The position numbers and the translations under genes are program-made. A stretch of 64,000 bases of DNA from Siphonodentalium dalli (lineage: Eukaryota > Mollusca > Scaphopoda > Gadilida > Siphonodentaliidae). Every line of letters begins with the position of its first letter. The first letter of the stretch is position 1. The DNA lies in assembly GCA_032622095.1 (NCBI GenBank), contig CP136066.1, forward strand, positions 132,153,917-132,217,916, written 5' to 3'. Positions 47,506 through 59,637 of the stretch are shown piece after piece. The notes beneath the pieces were generated by a model. The model did no database searches, was not told the DNA's origin, and saw nothing but the letters and a program-made list of their open reading frames with translations.

Positions 47506-50013
47506 TAGCTCAACTTTACTTGTAAAGTTTGAGCTGTTGCCATGGCTTGGTATGTGTGCTTGGAGAATGCCCGTCAACAATTTTCATTAGCAAGGGCTGC
47601 AGGTCGTACCTTTGGTCAGATCATTATGAAATTATGAAATTTGTCATGGCTGTTGACATTGACATGTAGATGGGAGTGAGTTATTTTGGGGTCATTTGGC
47701 AAAAAAACATGGCTGCCAGTGGCCATCTTGGATTTACAAATTCAATCCATTAGCATGGGCTACAGGTAGGAGTGTTTGTCTGAGCATCAAGAAATCTGTC
47801 GTGTAAGTTAATGTTGACATGTAGATGGGAACGAGTCATATTGGGGTCATTCGGCCATAAAACATTGCCGCCGGCAGCTATCTTGGATTTTAATCTTTGC
47901 ATGACTAAATCCTTTGGCTCAGGCTACAGGTAGCTTTGATCGGATCATCATGAAATATGTCATGGATGTTAACAATGACATGCGATGTAGATGGGAACGA
48001 GTCATTTTGGGGCCATTTGGCCAAAAACCATGGCCGCCAACAAACATCTTGTATGTTACTCTTTGCATGACTAAATCCTTTGGCATGGGCGACAGGTCCT
48101 ACCTTTGGTCGGATCATTATGAAATTTGTAACGGTTGTTGACATTGACATGTAGATGGGAACGAGTCATATTGGGGTCATTCGGCCATAAAACATTGCCG
48201 CCGGCAGCTATCTTGGATTTTACTCTTTGCATGACTAAATCCTTTGGCACAGGCTACAGGTAGCTTTGATCGGATCATCATGAAATATGTCATGGATGTT
48301 TATAACAATGACATGCGATGTAGATGGGAACGAGTCATTTTGGGGCCATTTGGCCAAAAACCATGGCCGCCAACAAACATCTTGTATGTTACTCTTTTAT
48401 GACTAAATCCTTTGGCATGGGCGACAGGTCCTACCTTTGGTCGGATCATTATGAAATTTGTCACGGTTGTTGACATTGACATGTAGATGGGAACTAGTCA
48501 TTTTGGGGTCATTCGGCAAAAAAACAGGGCCGCCATTGGCCATCTTGGATTTCAAAATTCAATCCATTAATATTGACATGCAGATGGGAATGAGTCATTT
48601 TGGGGTCATTCAGCCATAAAACATGGCCGCAGGCAGCCATCTTGGATTTTACTCTTTGCATGACTATAAAATACTTTGGCACGGGCTACAAGTCATGCCT
48701 TTGGTCGGATCATTATGAAATTTGTCATGGCTGTTGACATTGACATGTAGATGAGAAGAATCATTTTGGGGTCATTCAGCCAAAAAACATGGCTGCCAGC
48801 ACCCATCTTGGATTTCAAAATTCAATCCATTAGCACAGGCTACAGGCCATGGATGTTAACAATGACATGCGATGTAGATGGGAACGAGTCATTTTGGGGC
48901 CATTTGGCCAAAAACCATGGCCGCCAACAAACATCTTGTATGTTACTCTTTGCATGACTAAATCCTTTGGCATGGGCGACAGGTCCTACCTTTGGTCGGA
49001 TCATTATGAAATTTGTAACGGTTGTTGACATTGACATGTAGATGGGAACGAGTCATTTTAGGGTCATTCGGCCATAAAACATTGCCGCCGGCAGCTATGT
49101 TGGATTTTACTCTTTGCATGACTAAATCCTTTGGCACAGGCTACAGGTAGCTTTGGTCGGATCTTCATGAAATTTGTCATGAATGTTAACAATGACATGT
49201 AGATGGGAACGAGTCATTTTGGGGTGATTCGGCCAAAAACATGGCCGCCAGCAGCCATCTTGGAGTTTACTCTTTGCATGACCAAATCCTTTGGCATGGG
49301 CTACAGGTCGTACCTTTGGTCGGATCATTATAAGATTTGTCATGGCTTTTGATTTTGACATGTAGATGAGAACGAGTAATTTTGGGGTCATTCGGCAAAA
49401 AAATATGGCCACCATGGCCATCTTGGATTTCAAAATTCAATACATTAGCACAGGCTACAGGTCGTACTGTTAGTCTGATCATCATGAAATTTATCATGGA
49501 TGTTAATATTGACATGTAGATGGGAACGAGTAATTTTGGGGTCGTTCGGCCAAAAACCATGGCCACCAGCAGCCATCTTGGATTTTACTCTTTGCATGAC
49601 TAAATCCTTTGGCACGGGCTACAGGTCGTAGCTTTGGTCGGACTCGGATCTTCGTGAAATTTGTCATGGATGTTTACATTGAATTGTAGATGGGAACAAG
49701 TCATTTTAGGGTCATTCAGTCATAAAACATGGCCCCTGGCAGCCATCTTGGATTTTACTCTTTACAATACTAAATCCTTTGATACAGGCTACAGGTCGTA
49801 TCTTTTGTCATATCATCATGAAATTTGTAGTGGATGTTAACAATGACATGTAAATGGGAACGAGTCTTTTTGGAGTCATTCGGCAAAAAAACATGGCTGC
49901 CAGTGGCCATCTTGGATTTTACTCTTTGCATAACTAAGCCGTTCAACTTTCCACATTCCTAATCACTCCATTGACTGTAACACATGAAATTATTCCCTTT
50001 CCAGGTTGAGCTA
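47506..50013. mobile_element. AGCTCAA-ended element with ~165 bp tandem core (copy C)
   Basis: The left end is TAGCTCAACTTTACTT and the right end GGTTGAGCTA. About 14 monomers step by 163-169 bp (ACTAAAT phrases at 47903, 48070, 48233, 48402). A two-monomer block (about 47820-48150) recurs nearly unchanged at 48150-48480, and part of it at about 48850-49030, which shows higher-order duplication. Each monomer carries a CCATCTTGGATT-type motif. This is the longest of the three copies. Confidence 0.87.
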
Positions 50014-50031
50014 CAGTGTCCCATTGACCAA

Positions 50032-50032
<1 letters not shown>

Positions 50033-50074
<42 letters not shown>
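50033..50074. repeat. 42-nt poly(C) tract
   Basis: An uninterrupted run of C lies 20 bp after the end of the AGCTCAA element. The length may be unreliable in any assembly. Confidence 0.9.
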
Positions 50075-50076
<2 letters not shown>

Positions 50077-50266
50077 CATACGTGCCCGGGAAAAAAAATC
50101 CCCCCAAAGGTGTTTTAAGCCAAACTCATTGCCAAAAAAGTCCCAAAATATTTTTTTTAGTTGCGTAAAACAAAATTTGTTGGTCCTATCGACCAAAACG
50201 GAATATGTGCCCGGAAAAATTGTTTCTGTCCCCAGTGGTAAAATCTATATTATTGTAATTACTTCA

Positions 50267-50622
50267 TAGTCTAGAATAGCATTTCATATCAAATATTAAT
50301 TTCACCATTAATTCATCTTTTCAACTATTTTGACTATTGTTTGACACATTTTATTTAATTTTGAGAAGTTGAGTCAGTAAAGATTTAACAAAATGTAGAT
50401 ATCTGGTAGTCATAGCGGATGGTCATTAACCGTTACAAATAATCTAGTCTAGAATAGCATTTCATATCAAATATTAATTTCACCATTAATTCATCTTTTC
50501 AACTATTTTGACTATTGTTTGACACATTTTATTTAATTTTGAGAAGTTGAGTCAGTAAAGATTTAACAAAATGTAGATATCTGGTAGTCATAGCGGATGG
50601 TCATTAACCGTTACAAATAATC
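50267..50622. repeat. Perfect 178 bp tandem duplication
   Basis: 50267-50444 and 50445-50622 look identical base for base. There is no coding potential. It is either a recent event or an assembly duplication. Confidence 0.93.
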
Positions 50623-51133
50623 ATGCATTCGATTCGGTACGAAGTGATGTTGTAATGTAACTTTCATTAATATATTGTTGTAGTCTAAAATGTGCAGTCC
50701 TCTATTGTTATATGCAGTAACGCAAAAAAAAAATAGCATACATTTTGAAATACAGCAAATAAGATATCTAATCGATCTCTGGTTTTGTGAAAGTCCACGA
50801 GCAATCAAAGTTCACACATCATAGTAACTACCTATTAAACAAAATGCTCTTTAATGACATAACATAGGACCACTTTTTCAATATAATGCAATTAGCGTTA
50901 TCAATATTATTTATAGTGGTCGAGAGCTTGCTGCTTTGTATAATTGTCCGAGATTCAGCCCAGCGTCCAACAAGAGAACAACACTGCACACCTATGCATA
51001 TAAGTTGTTCTCGCCATATGTTGCTTGGTGTGCATGTTTTTCCGTACATTGATATTTTAGTCTCGAGTGATATGTGCATTAAATTGTTGTGAATGTCAAC
51101 GAACAGAAGATATTGGGTTTCCGGGTTAGACTA
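50623..51133. other. Unassigned DNA
   Basis: Nothing recognised. Confidence 0.4.
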
Positions 51134-51141
51134 ATTTAAAT

Positions 51142-51814
51142 GGAAACGGGCCAGCTCGCCCCAGGGCCCACTCGCCTCAGTCGACCTGGGTCACCTCGCC
51201 CCGAGCCAGCTCACCCCGGGTCAACTCGGTCCAAGGGATAATGTCTTATTTAAGTTGTTTTCTTTGGTGTCGTTTTGCTTGCTTTCTCTCTCCCTCTTTC
51301 TCCCCTCTCTCTCTCTCTCTCTCTCTAAGACAAAGGGTTGTCGGGAGATAGATTGGATAGTTTGGTAGTAGTGATAGTTATTTATTTCGCTGATAACAAG
51401 AATAAAAACATAAGAACATTCCTCTTCAAATATAACGACGCACATTTCTTGAGGAATGCGCCTGTGGTCAGTTCTGGTGTATCGGCTGTGTAAGAATCCC
51501 ACAGTTCTCGGATGCACTTTGCTTTGTGAGTGTATGCCGTCCGGTTGTTCGTCCGGTTGGTTCGTCGTTCAAACCAACTAGTGTTATATACTGGCTATTA
51601 TCTTTGCTAACAAACGTGCCTAAAGTAATCTAAATGTCAAAATTGATGGACATAACTCTGAAATATATCGTAATCTGAACTTAAGAAATTAATATATTAA
51701 TATATATTAACTTATTTACAACTTTAATACAAATGTAATGCCCGGGCCAACTCGCCCCTGAAAGCTGGGCTAGCTCGCCCCAAAAACTGCTTGGGGCGAG
51801 TGGGCCCGGATCCT
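51142..51814. mobile_element. GC-ended TIR element with 8 bp TSD
   Basis: ATTTAAAT flanks both sides (51134-51141 and 51815-51822). The left end GGAAACGGGCCAGCTCGCCCC resembles the reverse complement of the right end, beginning GGATCCGGGCCCACTCGCC. Several (G)CTCGCCCC motifs lie just inside each end, in sharp contrast to the AT-rich middle, which has a CT microsatellite at 51304-51327. An 8 bp TSD suggests hAT or a related superfamily, but the TSD is itself palindromic and AT-rich. There is no transposase. Confidence 0.68.
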
Positions 51815-51822
51815 ATTTAAAT

Positions 51823-53278
51823 TGAATGTTCTATATTTCCGGCGGATATCATATCTGTGGTAAATAGTTCTTAGGGATGTGGGTCCGGACTCCATATAAG
51901 GCAAGAAACGTGGTCAAAAACATTAGGGTATGCACTTTTGTTGCCAGCAACATGATACAGACACTGCCGTCATTACATTGTCACGCAGTCACCCACGAAA
52001 CATGGTAACAAAAATGGAGTATGCATTTTGTTGCCAGCAACATGATACAAACATAAAGTTCACCTATCTGCCTATTATGATGAAATCATGTTTTCAATGA
52101 TACATCATACATCATATATGCTCTGTAGCCCCGAAACATTGTTTCAGTGGCAACGTGCGAGCAACTTTATTTTTTAAAAGGCATGTATTTAAAGGCACGG
52201 GCGGCATTCGTTGCAGAAATATTCTTATTTGTTCAAATCGCCATCAATGGAAGGAATATTAAAATATACATAGTTTTGTTCATATGCCAAACATAATCAA
52301 CACGTAAGTAGTATATTGTCATAAAGACGTACGATGGTGTACGTAAACAAGAACCTTCTCGTGTTACAGAGGTTTTGCTTCTGTTTACATAACACAGCGC
52401 AATTCTATTGGTTAATCACACACAAATGATATAAACGGTCTTTATTATTTCCAGAAAACCAGGAAGTGCCATGCTCAAGTGTCCAAATTGCTGTAAATGC
52501 ATAGATTCACGTTGTATGACTCATATTCAATGAAAATTTGGGAATTAGAAATATATTTCTCGGATCCCTCTGTCTCTATGTCTCTATAAACACGTCGTCA
52601 CTGGAGTCATGTTTGACCTTTAGTCACTGAACGCTAATTGAATGGTTGCTATCAGAGCCATGTAGTACTTATGATTGAGAAAAATGTTGCTCATCTATAT
52701 GTAGATAAATATATGTCGATGCTATTCCATTCCAAAATATTATTATTGAAAAGTTAACTTATCGCGTGATACCTACAATCAACTACCGGCACTAGAGCGA
52801 ACAAATAAACCATTTGAACGGTTGTTAAAGACTTCTGACACTTCAACAACAAATCCAGCGCAAAGCATGCAAAAGGACGTCTCTTCTATGGTTGTTATAC
52901 TTCGCAAAATTGAAATGACATCCATATTATGGGATGTCATATTGTATTTTAATATCCCTTTGATAGCGAGTGTGGTCATCACATAATTATGTCGCACAAA
53001 ATGCATCTACAACTGCGAATTTGATGTTTTATTCTTGGTTATGATTCTCAGAGGTACCTTTGTGTGCAATGTTATCATGTTAGAAATGAGGAATGTTGAA
53101 TTTTGGGTTTATTATTTCGCAAATTAAAAGATATGTTAATGACAGAACTACTATTTCATATGACTAATGTAATGAATCGCCATACTATATACCACTGGAT
53201 ACGTATTTGTCCTGTTTTGCTGTATTTGTTTTCACAAGGTGTTATAAGTATGAGACATGACAAAGCTCATCTGATTTT
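51823..53278. other. Unassigned DNA
   Basis: A phrase TTGTTGCCAGCAACATGATA occurs twice (about 51940 and 52031). No gene is supported. Confidence 0.45.
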
Positions 53279-53298
53279 TATATATATATATATATATA
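53279..53298. repeat. (TA)n microsatellite
   Basis: About ten TA units. Confidence 0.85.
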
Positions 53299-54009
53299 CT
53301 TGACCGCCATATTTTGGTCTCCGTCATCACGCAAACAATAAATTGCCATTTAATAATGGACACACTCTAGCTTATACATTGCTATAAGTAATACCATATG
53401 AGATGTTCTTTGCTCGCATATCGTATTAGTTGTTCACAACGTGTTGACATTAAACTTAACTGCTATGTTGGCCGCCATTATGGCGACATAGTGGATGTGA
53501 TTTCAAACGTTTTTGTTTCTTTATCGTATTCAGCACAAACGAAATCCAAAATATATGCTCTATTCTTTTTGGCCTGTACTACAATCCTCAGTAGCTCATT
53601 TGTGTGGAAGTTTGTTAATGTAGAGGTAGAAGTTTTTTGTCTATTATTTCATCAATTGATAATATGGATTAATGTTTGATATGAAATATTCTATATAGTC
53701 AGTACAATTATATATAATATCCCACTGGGGACGTTCCTTTCCTGTATTTGTCCTATGCTGTTCACTAAGTTTTAAAATTAAAATTGGCCGCCATATTGAA
53801 CGCCATCTTGGATTATGGCAATTTTCTCTTGTCAATTCGTATGTGAATTCTGCATTAAATAAAACAAAATACTGCGCATTATGCGATCATTCGTGGTCCA
53901 ATCCCAGGCTATAGTTCAAATTTTTATGACATTGAACAACGGAATAAATTTTTGCCTGTTATTTTACCAATTGATAAGATGTGTTAATGGTGAAACTAAT
54001 GTTTGATAC
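53299..54009. other. Unassigned DNA with CCGCCAT motifs
   Basis: GACCGCCATATTTTGG (about 53304), GGCCGCCATTATGG (about 53469) and GGCCGCCATATTGAACGCC (about 53787) resemble inner parts of the long-TIR family. No ends were found. Confidence 0.4.
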
Positions 54010-54290
54010 GATACGATTCGATTTATTTGCATAAACACACATGAAGGCAGTATGCTAACAATACAATTGATAATAAAACAATAATTAACAAACAATTACA
54101 TGTGATCATGGCATGTCTAGCTACATGTATTTTATTGTGTGATGGTAAGCATAATATTCATTCATTCAGAACGCTTATCAAAGAAGCGCCGGACAACATT
54201 ACTAATTTTGCTGCTTACTTCAGGGTTATCATTTTTCATTATACATGCAACATTAAATTTCTGATCGTTTGACTTGATACTTTTTTCTAA
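54010..54290 (-). mobile_element. Probable non-LTR retrotransposon 3' end
   Basis: On the minus strand a short frame reads LLEKSIKSNDQKFNVACIMK, NDNPEVSSKISNVV, RRFFDKRSE and stops at 54162-54164. It resembles the C-terminal tail of some LINE reverse transcriptases. A short 3' UTR follows, then a tail of AATAAATCGAATCGTATCG type, which is a common LINE terminus. The upstream coding part is cut by a stop near 54300. Clade not assigned. Confidence 0.4.
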
Positions 54291-54634
54291 AAGTGAATAT
54301 GGATGGAAAGTTCAAATTTTACACTTGTTATGTGAGTTATACATTAAATGAATGCAAATAGTACCCATTATTCTATCATTCTTGGATCAAACCCCCGCGA
54401 TGAGCCATCGCCCGGGATTTGATCCAAGAGTGATAAGACTATATTTCGAATTGTATGACATTGGGGGAGGGTTACGTTTTTGCCTATTATTTCAATATTA
54501 TGTAGGGCATAATAAAGTTCATAATAAAGTTCATACCTCCTGGTAGCACTTTAAATACTCCACTCTTCCCAAACATATTATGATAACATGGGCTATGTCC
54601 AGCGTCTTAATTTTGTGTAGACAGGCGGGCGACT

Positions 54635-55313
54635 ACGGTGGCTGGTTTGGGACATGGGAATTATTTTTTTTTTAATTTCGTGGCCACGAACTACTAATTC
54701 GTGACCACGAAATAACTGATTGACCTTTGCATATATCCAGATACCTTTGCGGCGACTGGTTTCACGCGAACGTCCGATATAAACTAGCCCAGAGAGAATG
54801 GGGAAACACGAGTTAGGTGGCTCCAAGACAAACTGAATATTCATTTGTTTTTACCACAAGGGGTCGAATGGGAATGACATTTCTCTCGGCCTATTGACCG
54901 ATTTAAGTCAAATAAGGGGTTTTGTAGGGTGACCCCAAAACAAACTTATTCACCCCTTTCAACCATACCCGATACAAAATGGTCGCCACTCAGAAGGGAT
55001 CAAATAGGGTACACATTATTTCTCGGCCACTTGACCGATATAGATAAAATAAAGGGTGTTGTACGGTGGCTCGCAAAGCAATCTAAATGTTCACACCTTC
55101 AGCCCACCTCGAGCGAAAATGATAACTGATCAGAGGGGTCCATATATGGTACCCATGCAACCCCCCCCCATTTTAGGTCTAATAAAGTGTGTTGTAGGGT
55201 GACCCCTGAGACAAACTAAATATTCACCCTTCGCCGTTATTTCGTGGCCACGAATTAGTATTTTGTGGTCACGAAATAAAAAAAAAATTCCCATGTCCTA
55301 AACCAGCCACCGT
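54635..55313. mobile_element. Foldback/TIR element with TTCGTGGCCACGAA palindromes
   Basis: Both ends carry an ~85 bp inverted repeat starting CGGTGGCTGGTTTGGGACAT and reaching the palindromic TTCGTGGCCACGAA and TTCGTGACCACGAA motifs. The inside has three imperfect ~120-140 bp repeats (GTTGTAGGGTGACCCC phrases near 54923, 55065 and 55190). There is no ORF. The target duplication is unclear. Confidence 0.82.
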
Positions 55314-56849
55314 GGTCATGATTTTGTGACGCAGAACGTTACATTTTCTACAATGACGACGCGAAATCTCAAACAAACCCGAACGATCCGATCTAGTATC
55401 ACCATGTGCCACATATAGTGGAGTAGATTAGTCAAATAATTGTTCAATTCATGACTAAAGCATGAATTTTTGCACATATGTACATATCATGTTCACAAAC
55501 CATTTGATATTAGATATTGAGCCACGCTGAAATTTCACTTTAACCCCTCTTTTAAGGGTTTTTTCCGAATTTAAAGAGCGTTTCGTGATTATATAATTTA
55601 TTAAATGAAATATGCAATTTAAAATTAGGCATATACAGCAAGTATGACGCGTTATAATGGCACATTTTTAGTGCGAAATTGGAACTCCCCGTTCAAGATG
55701 GCCGTCAAAATGGCAGCCATAAGTGGAAAATTTGACTTTTTTCAATAATATCTTCTAGACCAGGTTCTTCTGTATGGAACTGGTTCAGAAATGTGACTTT
55801 ATTTTTTATTGCTCATGTTCACTGGTCATTGGAGCAATGAAATATGGCATTCTTGGGATCCCAGCCCCTTGCGACCCCTCAATAATTTGATTTTACAGAA
55901 CGTGGTATGGAATTTCACCAAAAATAACCATTTGGATTCCAGTCATATTACAACAAGAAATGAGCATGAATATTTCAACTCAATGGAACTAAAATTGTCA
56001 CTTTGGCTAAAAATGGCTGTCAAAATGTTGGCCATAATATGGAAAATGGTAAATATTGATCGTCGTGCCATGCAATCGCTTAGTTGTGGATGATGAATAA
56101 AATTGCCTGATCTGTTATATATACATTGAATACTAACATGTATGATGCATCTTGTATAAGTGTACCGGTACTATTACATTACCAAAATTATTGGGATTTT
56201 CTCTCAAAATCGGCAAAAAAATTCTTATCAGGTTTGCACTAATTTGTTCATGTAAAATGGAACTATCTTTTGTGTTTATTGTTTTGAACCGTCTTAAATT
56301 CGTTTTTAGAAAAATATACTCAAGCTGGCTTGCAAAATGTCCACAACATTTTGTAGAAAAGTTGATATTTTCAAATATATCCAGGACATTATTCTCTGCT
56401 CTTCTGTAAAGGTATCCCGGTACCTTATGCGACACGACAATTTCATTTTAAATCATGCAGTATGTAATTTTGCCGAAAAATTCTTATGGGATTCTGGCCT
56501 TGATTTTGAACGGAACTGAGCAGAACTCTGAAACTGACCTGAGAGGGGCATAAGTATGTGCCTACCCTGGCCCAATAACATGTGCAACTATCAAAGGTAA
56601 GTGGGTGTCAGACCAGGTAACACGTCTGTCGAGCACTAACAGGTGAACCAGAAGGCCATTTAGAAAGTCAAACTAGGAAAAGAGTAAAACAAACACTGCT
56701 CAATAACATAAAATTCTGGGGCTTTGGCATCAAGATTGATGACGAATGTCAGGAAAGCCGTTTCCTCCATTGTGCATATAAAGGGCGACCAAGATGAGGA
56801 GCTCTCTGACATTACCCCCCAATTGATTAACATATACTTAAGTTATAAT

Positions 56850-58590
56850 GGAAGGTGATAGCCACCAAATGTCCAACTGCACAACTCACCCACGACCATA
56901 CAAGCATGTACATAAACACCACACAAATGGCCATGTAGCCACAAAGTCTTGCTTTACATACACCTCACCCATGACCATACAACCACACTTGGGTTTACCC
57001 GTAAACCACACACATGAATATACAGTCATGAGTCAACAATTCAGGTATACCCTTACACTTCACCCATTCACCCAATAGTCGTACATTCGTGATCATACAG
57101 TCACTCCTTGTATACCTATCCGTCTCACCATTGGCCATACACTCACTCCCTGTATATGAGGCCACCACCCCCCTTTTTCCTACGCCGTATTCCATGCCCT
57201 ATTATGAGGTACGCCGTATTCTGGCCCCTCTGTTAGGAGGTATTCTGTATTCCAAAAATACCGGTATTCGTATGCCGACCTTAAAAAAAAATGAAGTTTT
57301 CATCTATTTTTATGTATTCCATATGGCTGTTAACTGGTATTCCGTATTCCACCCTCTGTGTTAAGTGGTATTCCGTATTTCATGGGGGTGGGGGTGGGGG
57401 CCTCGTATATCTATTTGGCACATTTATGGCCATATATCCACTCAAGATATACATATACACTTCAACCATAACCATAGAGTAACTCCTGGTATACATATAC
57501 ACATCACCAATGGCCATCCAACCAATGTATTTATACAAATACCCCGCACATATGGCCATTCACACATTCCATGCTTGAATATACTCCTCACTCAAGACAA
57601 TTCAGCCACTCACTGTATATCCATACACAACATTTGTGGTCATACAGTCACTCCTTGTTTACCAATTAACCTCACCATTGGCCATATGATCACTACGTGT
57701 ATACATATTGGCCACACACATGGCCATATAGCCAATAAATATATACAATGTACATACACACACCACAAAGGCCTATTATATAATCACTCCATGTATACAA
57801 TGACACCTCACCATTGACCATACGTACCTTCTAGATATAGCAATACAACGCGAAGCACCTCAATATTGGCCACTCCCTATATACCTTTTCTTCACACACA
57901 TGGTCATATACCCACTCAAGTTATACACATAAACCCCACTCATGACCATATAGTCACTCCAGGTATACATATACACCTCACTGATGGATATACCAACACC
58001 CACACAACCATTCGTACACTCCAGATTTGCATATACACCTCGCCCATGACAATTCAACCACTCGATGTATACTCACAAACCCCATTCATGACCATACATC
58101 CACCTATACTTCCACCAATGACAATACAGCCACGACAGAGGTGCATATACATCATATATATATATACAACCATGACCACAAGGGCACTTCATATATACCA
58201 ACACGCCGCCAATGACAATCCATCTATGCTCCAGGTATTCATATACACTTCAACAATCATACCTTACAGTCATTCCATATACACCTATATTCATTGCACA
58301 TAAGCAGACAACCACTCCCTATTTATTCATACACCCACAGTCCCACACATGATCATGCAGTCAACATATGTATACATATACACCCATCCGTGACAATAGT
58401 CACCCAATGTACGCATGTATATCCCACGCATCACCATACAGTCACTCTATATATACATAAACAACACACAGATGAACATACAGCTACTATACCCACACAC
58501 CACCATATAGGCTACTCCTTCGCACCATTTATGACCATACACTAACTCCCTGTATAGCTATTCACCTTATCTATGACCATACATTCACTC
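56850..58590. repeat. Degenerate 42 bp minisatellite, ~40 copies
   Basis: Units read roughly as GGCCATACAGTCACTCCCTG then TATACATATACACCTCACCA; starts at 57511, 57553, 57596, 57638, 57680 and 57722 give a 42-43 bp step. Because 42 is a multiple of three, chance open frames of His/Thr-rich protein appear (57365-57817 and 57866-58303). It fills the spacer of the 55419-60432 element. A few G-rich or AT-rich stretches (about 57170-57420) break it. Confidence 0.87.
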
Positions 58591-59149
58591 CCTGGCTGCC
58601 ATTTTGACATACACCATATATTAAGTTGATGTTTATGCTAATTGTCGAGAGTAGCCACATAATATGGTTTCACTTAGTTCCGTTTAGACGTTCGGCCCAT
58701 TTCCGTTCAAAAATATGGACAGAGTCCCAAAAGATATGTTTGGCAAATTCCATACTACAGTACATCATTTAAAATGAATGCTGCCCCAAGAGGTACAGAG
58801 ACAACGAGAATGAAACATGTAGTAGTCAGTGGATTAAGTAACACAGTTAATAACCAAGTGAGTTACAATTTTCTAACTCTTGGGAACAGAATACTGCTCG
58901 GGATATATGTAAAAAAAAATGTGGTTGCCATTTTGGAATCCATCTTGAGTAATGTTGTCTACACACATTCGTTTGACGCATTTAAGACAGATCAAAAACA
59001 ATAAACATCTTTAATACCAAAGATAGTTCCATTTACTTGCATAATTGGTCCAAACCTGAAAAGTAAATAAAATTGTCCGATTTTTATGTCAAGTTTGTGA
59101 TATAAAAATCCAATAATTCTGGTAATGTCTGTGGTTACATTAGTAACAC

Positions 59150-59637
59150 TTAAAGGTACTCAATCCGAACAGAGGGTCCCCATCTCAACAGATTCCAACA
59201 ACAACAATCCGATCAGAGGGTCCTATATTACTATTTCTTTGGCTTTGGGGGTAAAAAATATTTGATTCGAATCGAGGAACCCATCAAACAAAGCTCAGAG
59301 TTATTAGATATTGATTTTTGAAATTTGTTATTTACTCGAGATGAGTACTAATAATTGCCTTCAACTGTCGTAATCTGCTCGGGATGTGTGCACCAAAATA
59401 TATTCAAACAGACAAGGATGGATAACTCTAAAATCAAGTGGTAATAATCACGCAATTTTGACTGAGTTCTGGGCCAGAAAGTATTCCCGATAATGAAAAA
59501 TAATAGATTTCTAAAATCGATATCTAACAAATCTGAGCTTTGATGGGTGACTTCCTCGACTCGAATCAAATATTTTTGACCCCCGAAGCCATTGAAATAG
59601 TAATTGAGAGGAGTTTTATCAGATTGAGTACCTTTAA
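59150..59637. mobile_element. TTAA-flanked element nested in a TIR arm
   Basis: It begins TTAAAGGTACTCAATC and ends with the exact reverse complement, with TTAA at 59150-59153 and 59634-59637. Longer arms (59150-59345 and 59455-59637) share GGCTT(T/C)GGGGGT and ATATTTGATTCGA phrases. Without it, the right arm of the host element aligns continuously with the left arm at about 56150. TTAA suggests piggyBac-like or Kolobok-like. A solo end of the family is at 27029. Confidence 0.85.

Noticed and set aside
47905-49566. Many 60-100 codon frames in the AGCTCAA array
   Set aside because: They are repeated translations of the same tandem monomer and have no protein features.
47506-50013. CRISPR-like repeat-spacer pattern
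   Set aside because: Monomers are continuous and diverged with no unique spacers, and the genome is eukaryotic.
50006-50269. Poly-Pro/Gly frames over the C tract
   Set aside because: Homopolymer artefact of translation.
51221-51517. 98-codon frame with an Arg/Glu run
   Set aside because: It derives from the CT microsatellite inside a transposon.
57365-58303. 145-150 codon His/Thr-rich frames
   Set aside because: They come from the 42 bp minisatellite, whose period is a multiple of three.
58774-59004. 76-codon frame
   Set aside because: It lies in a TIR arm whose reverse-complement partner (about 56280-56400) does not keep the frame.
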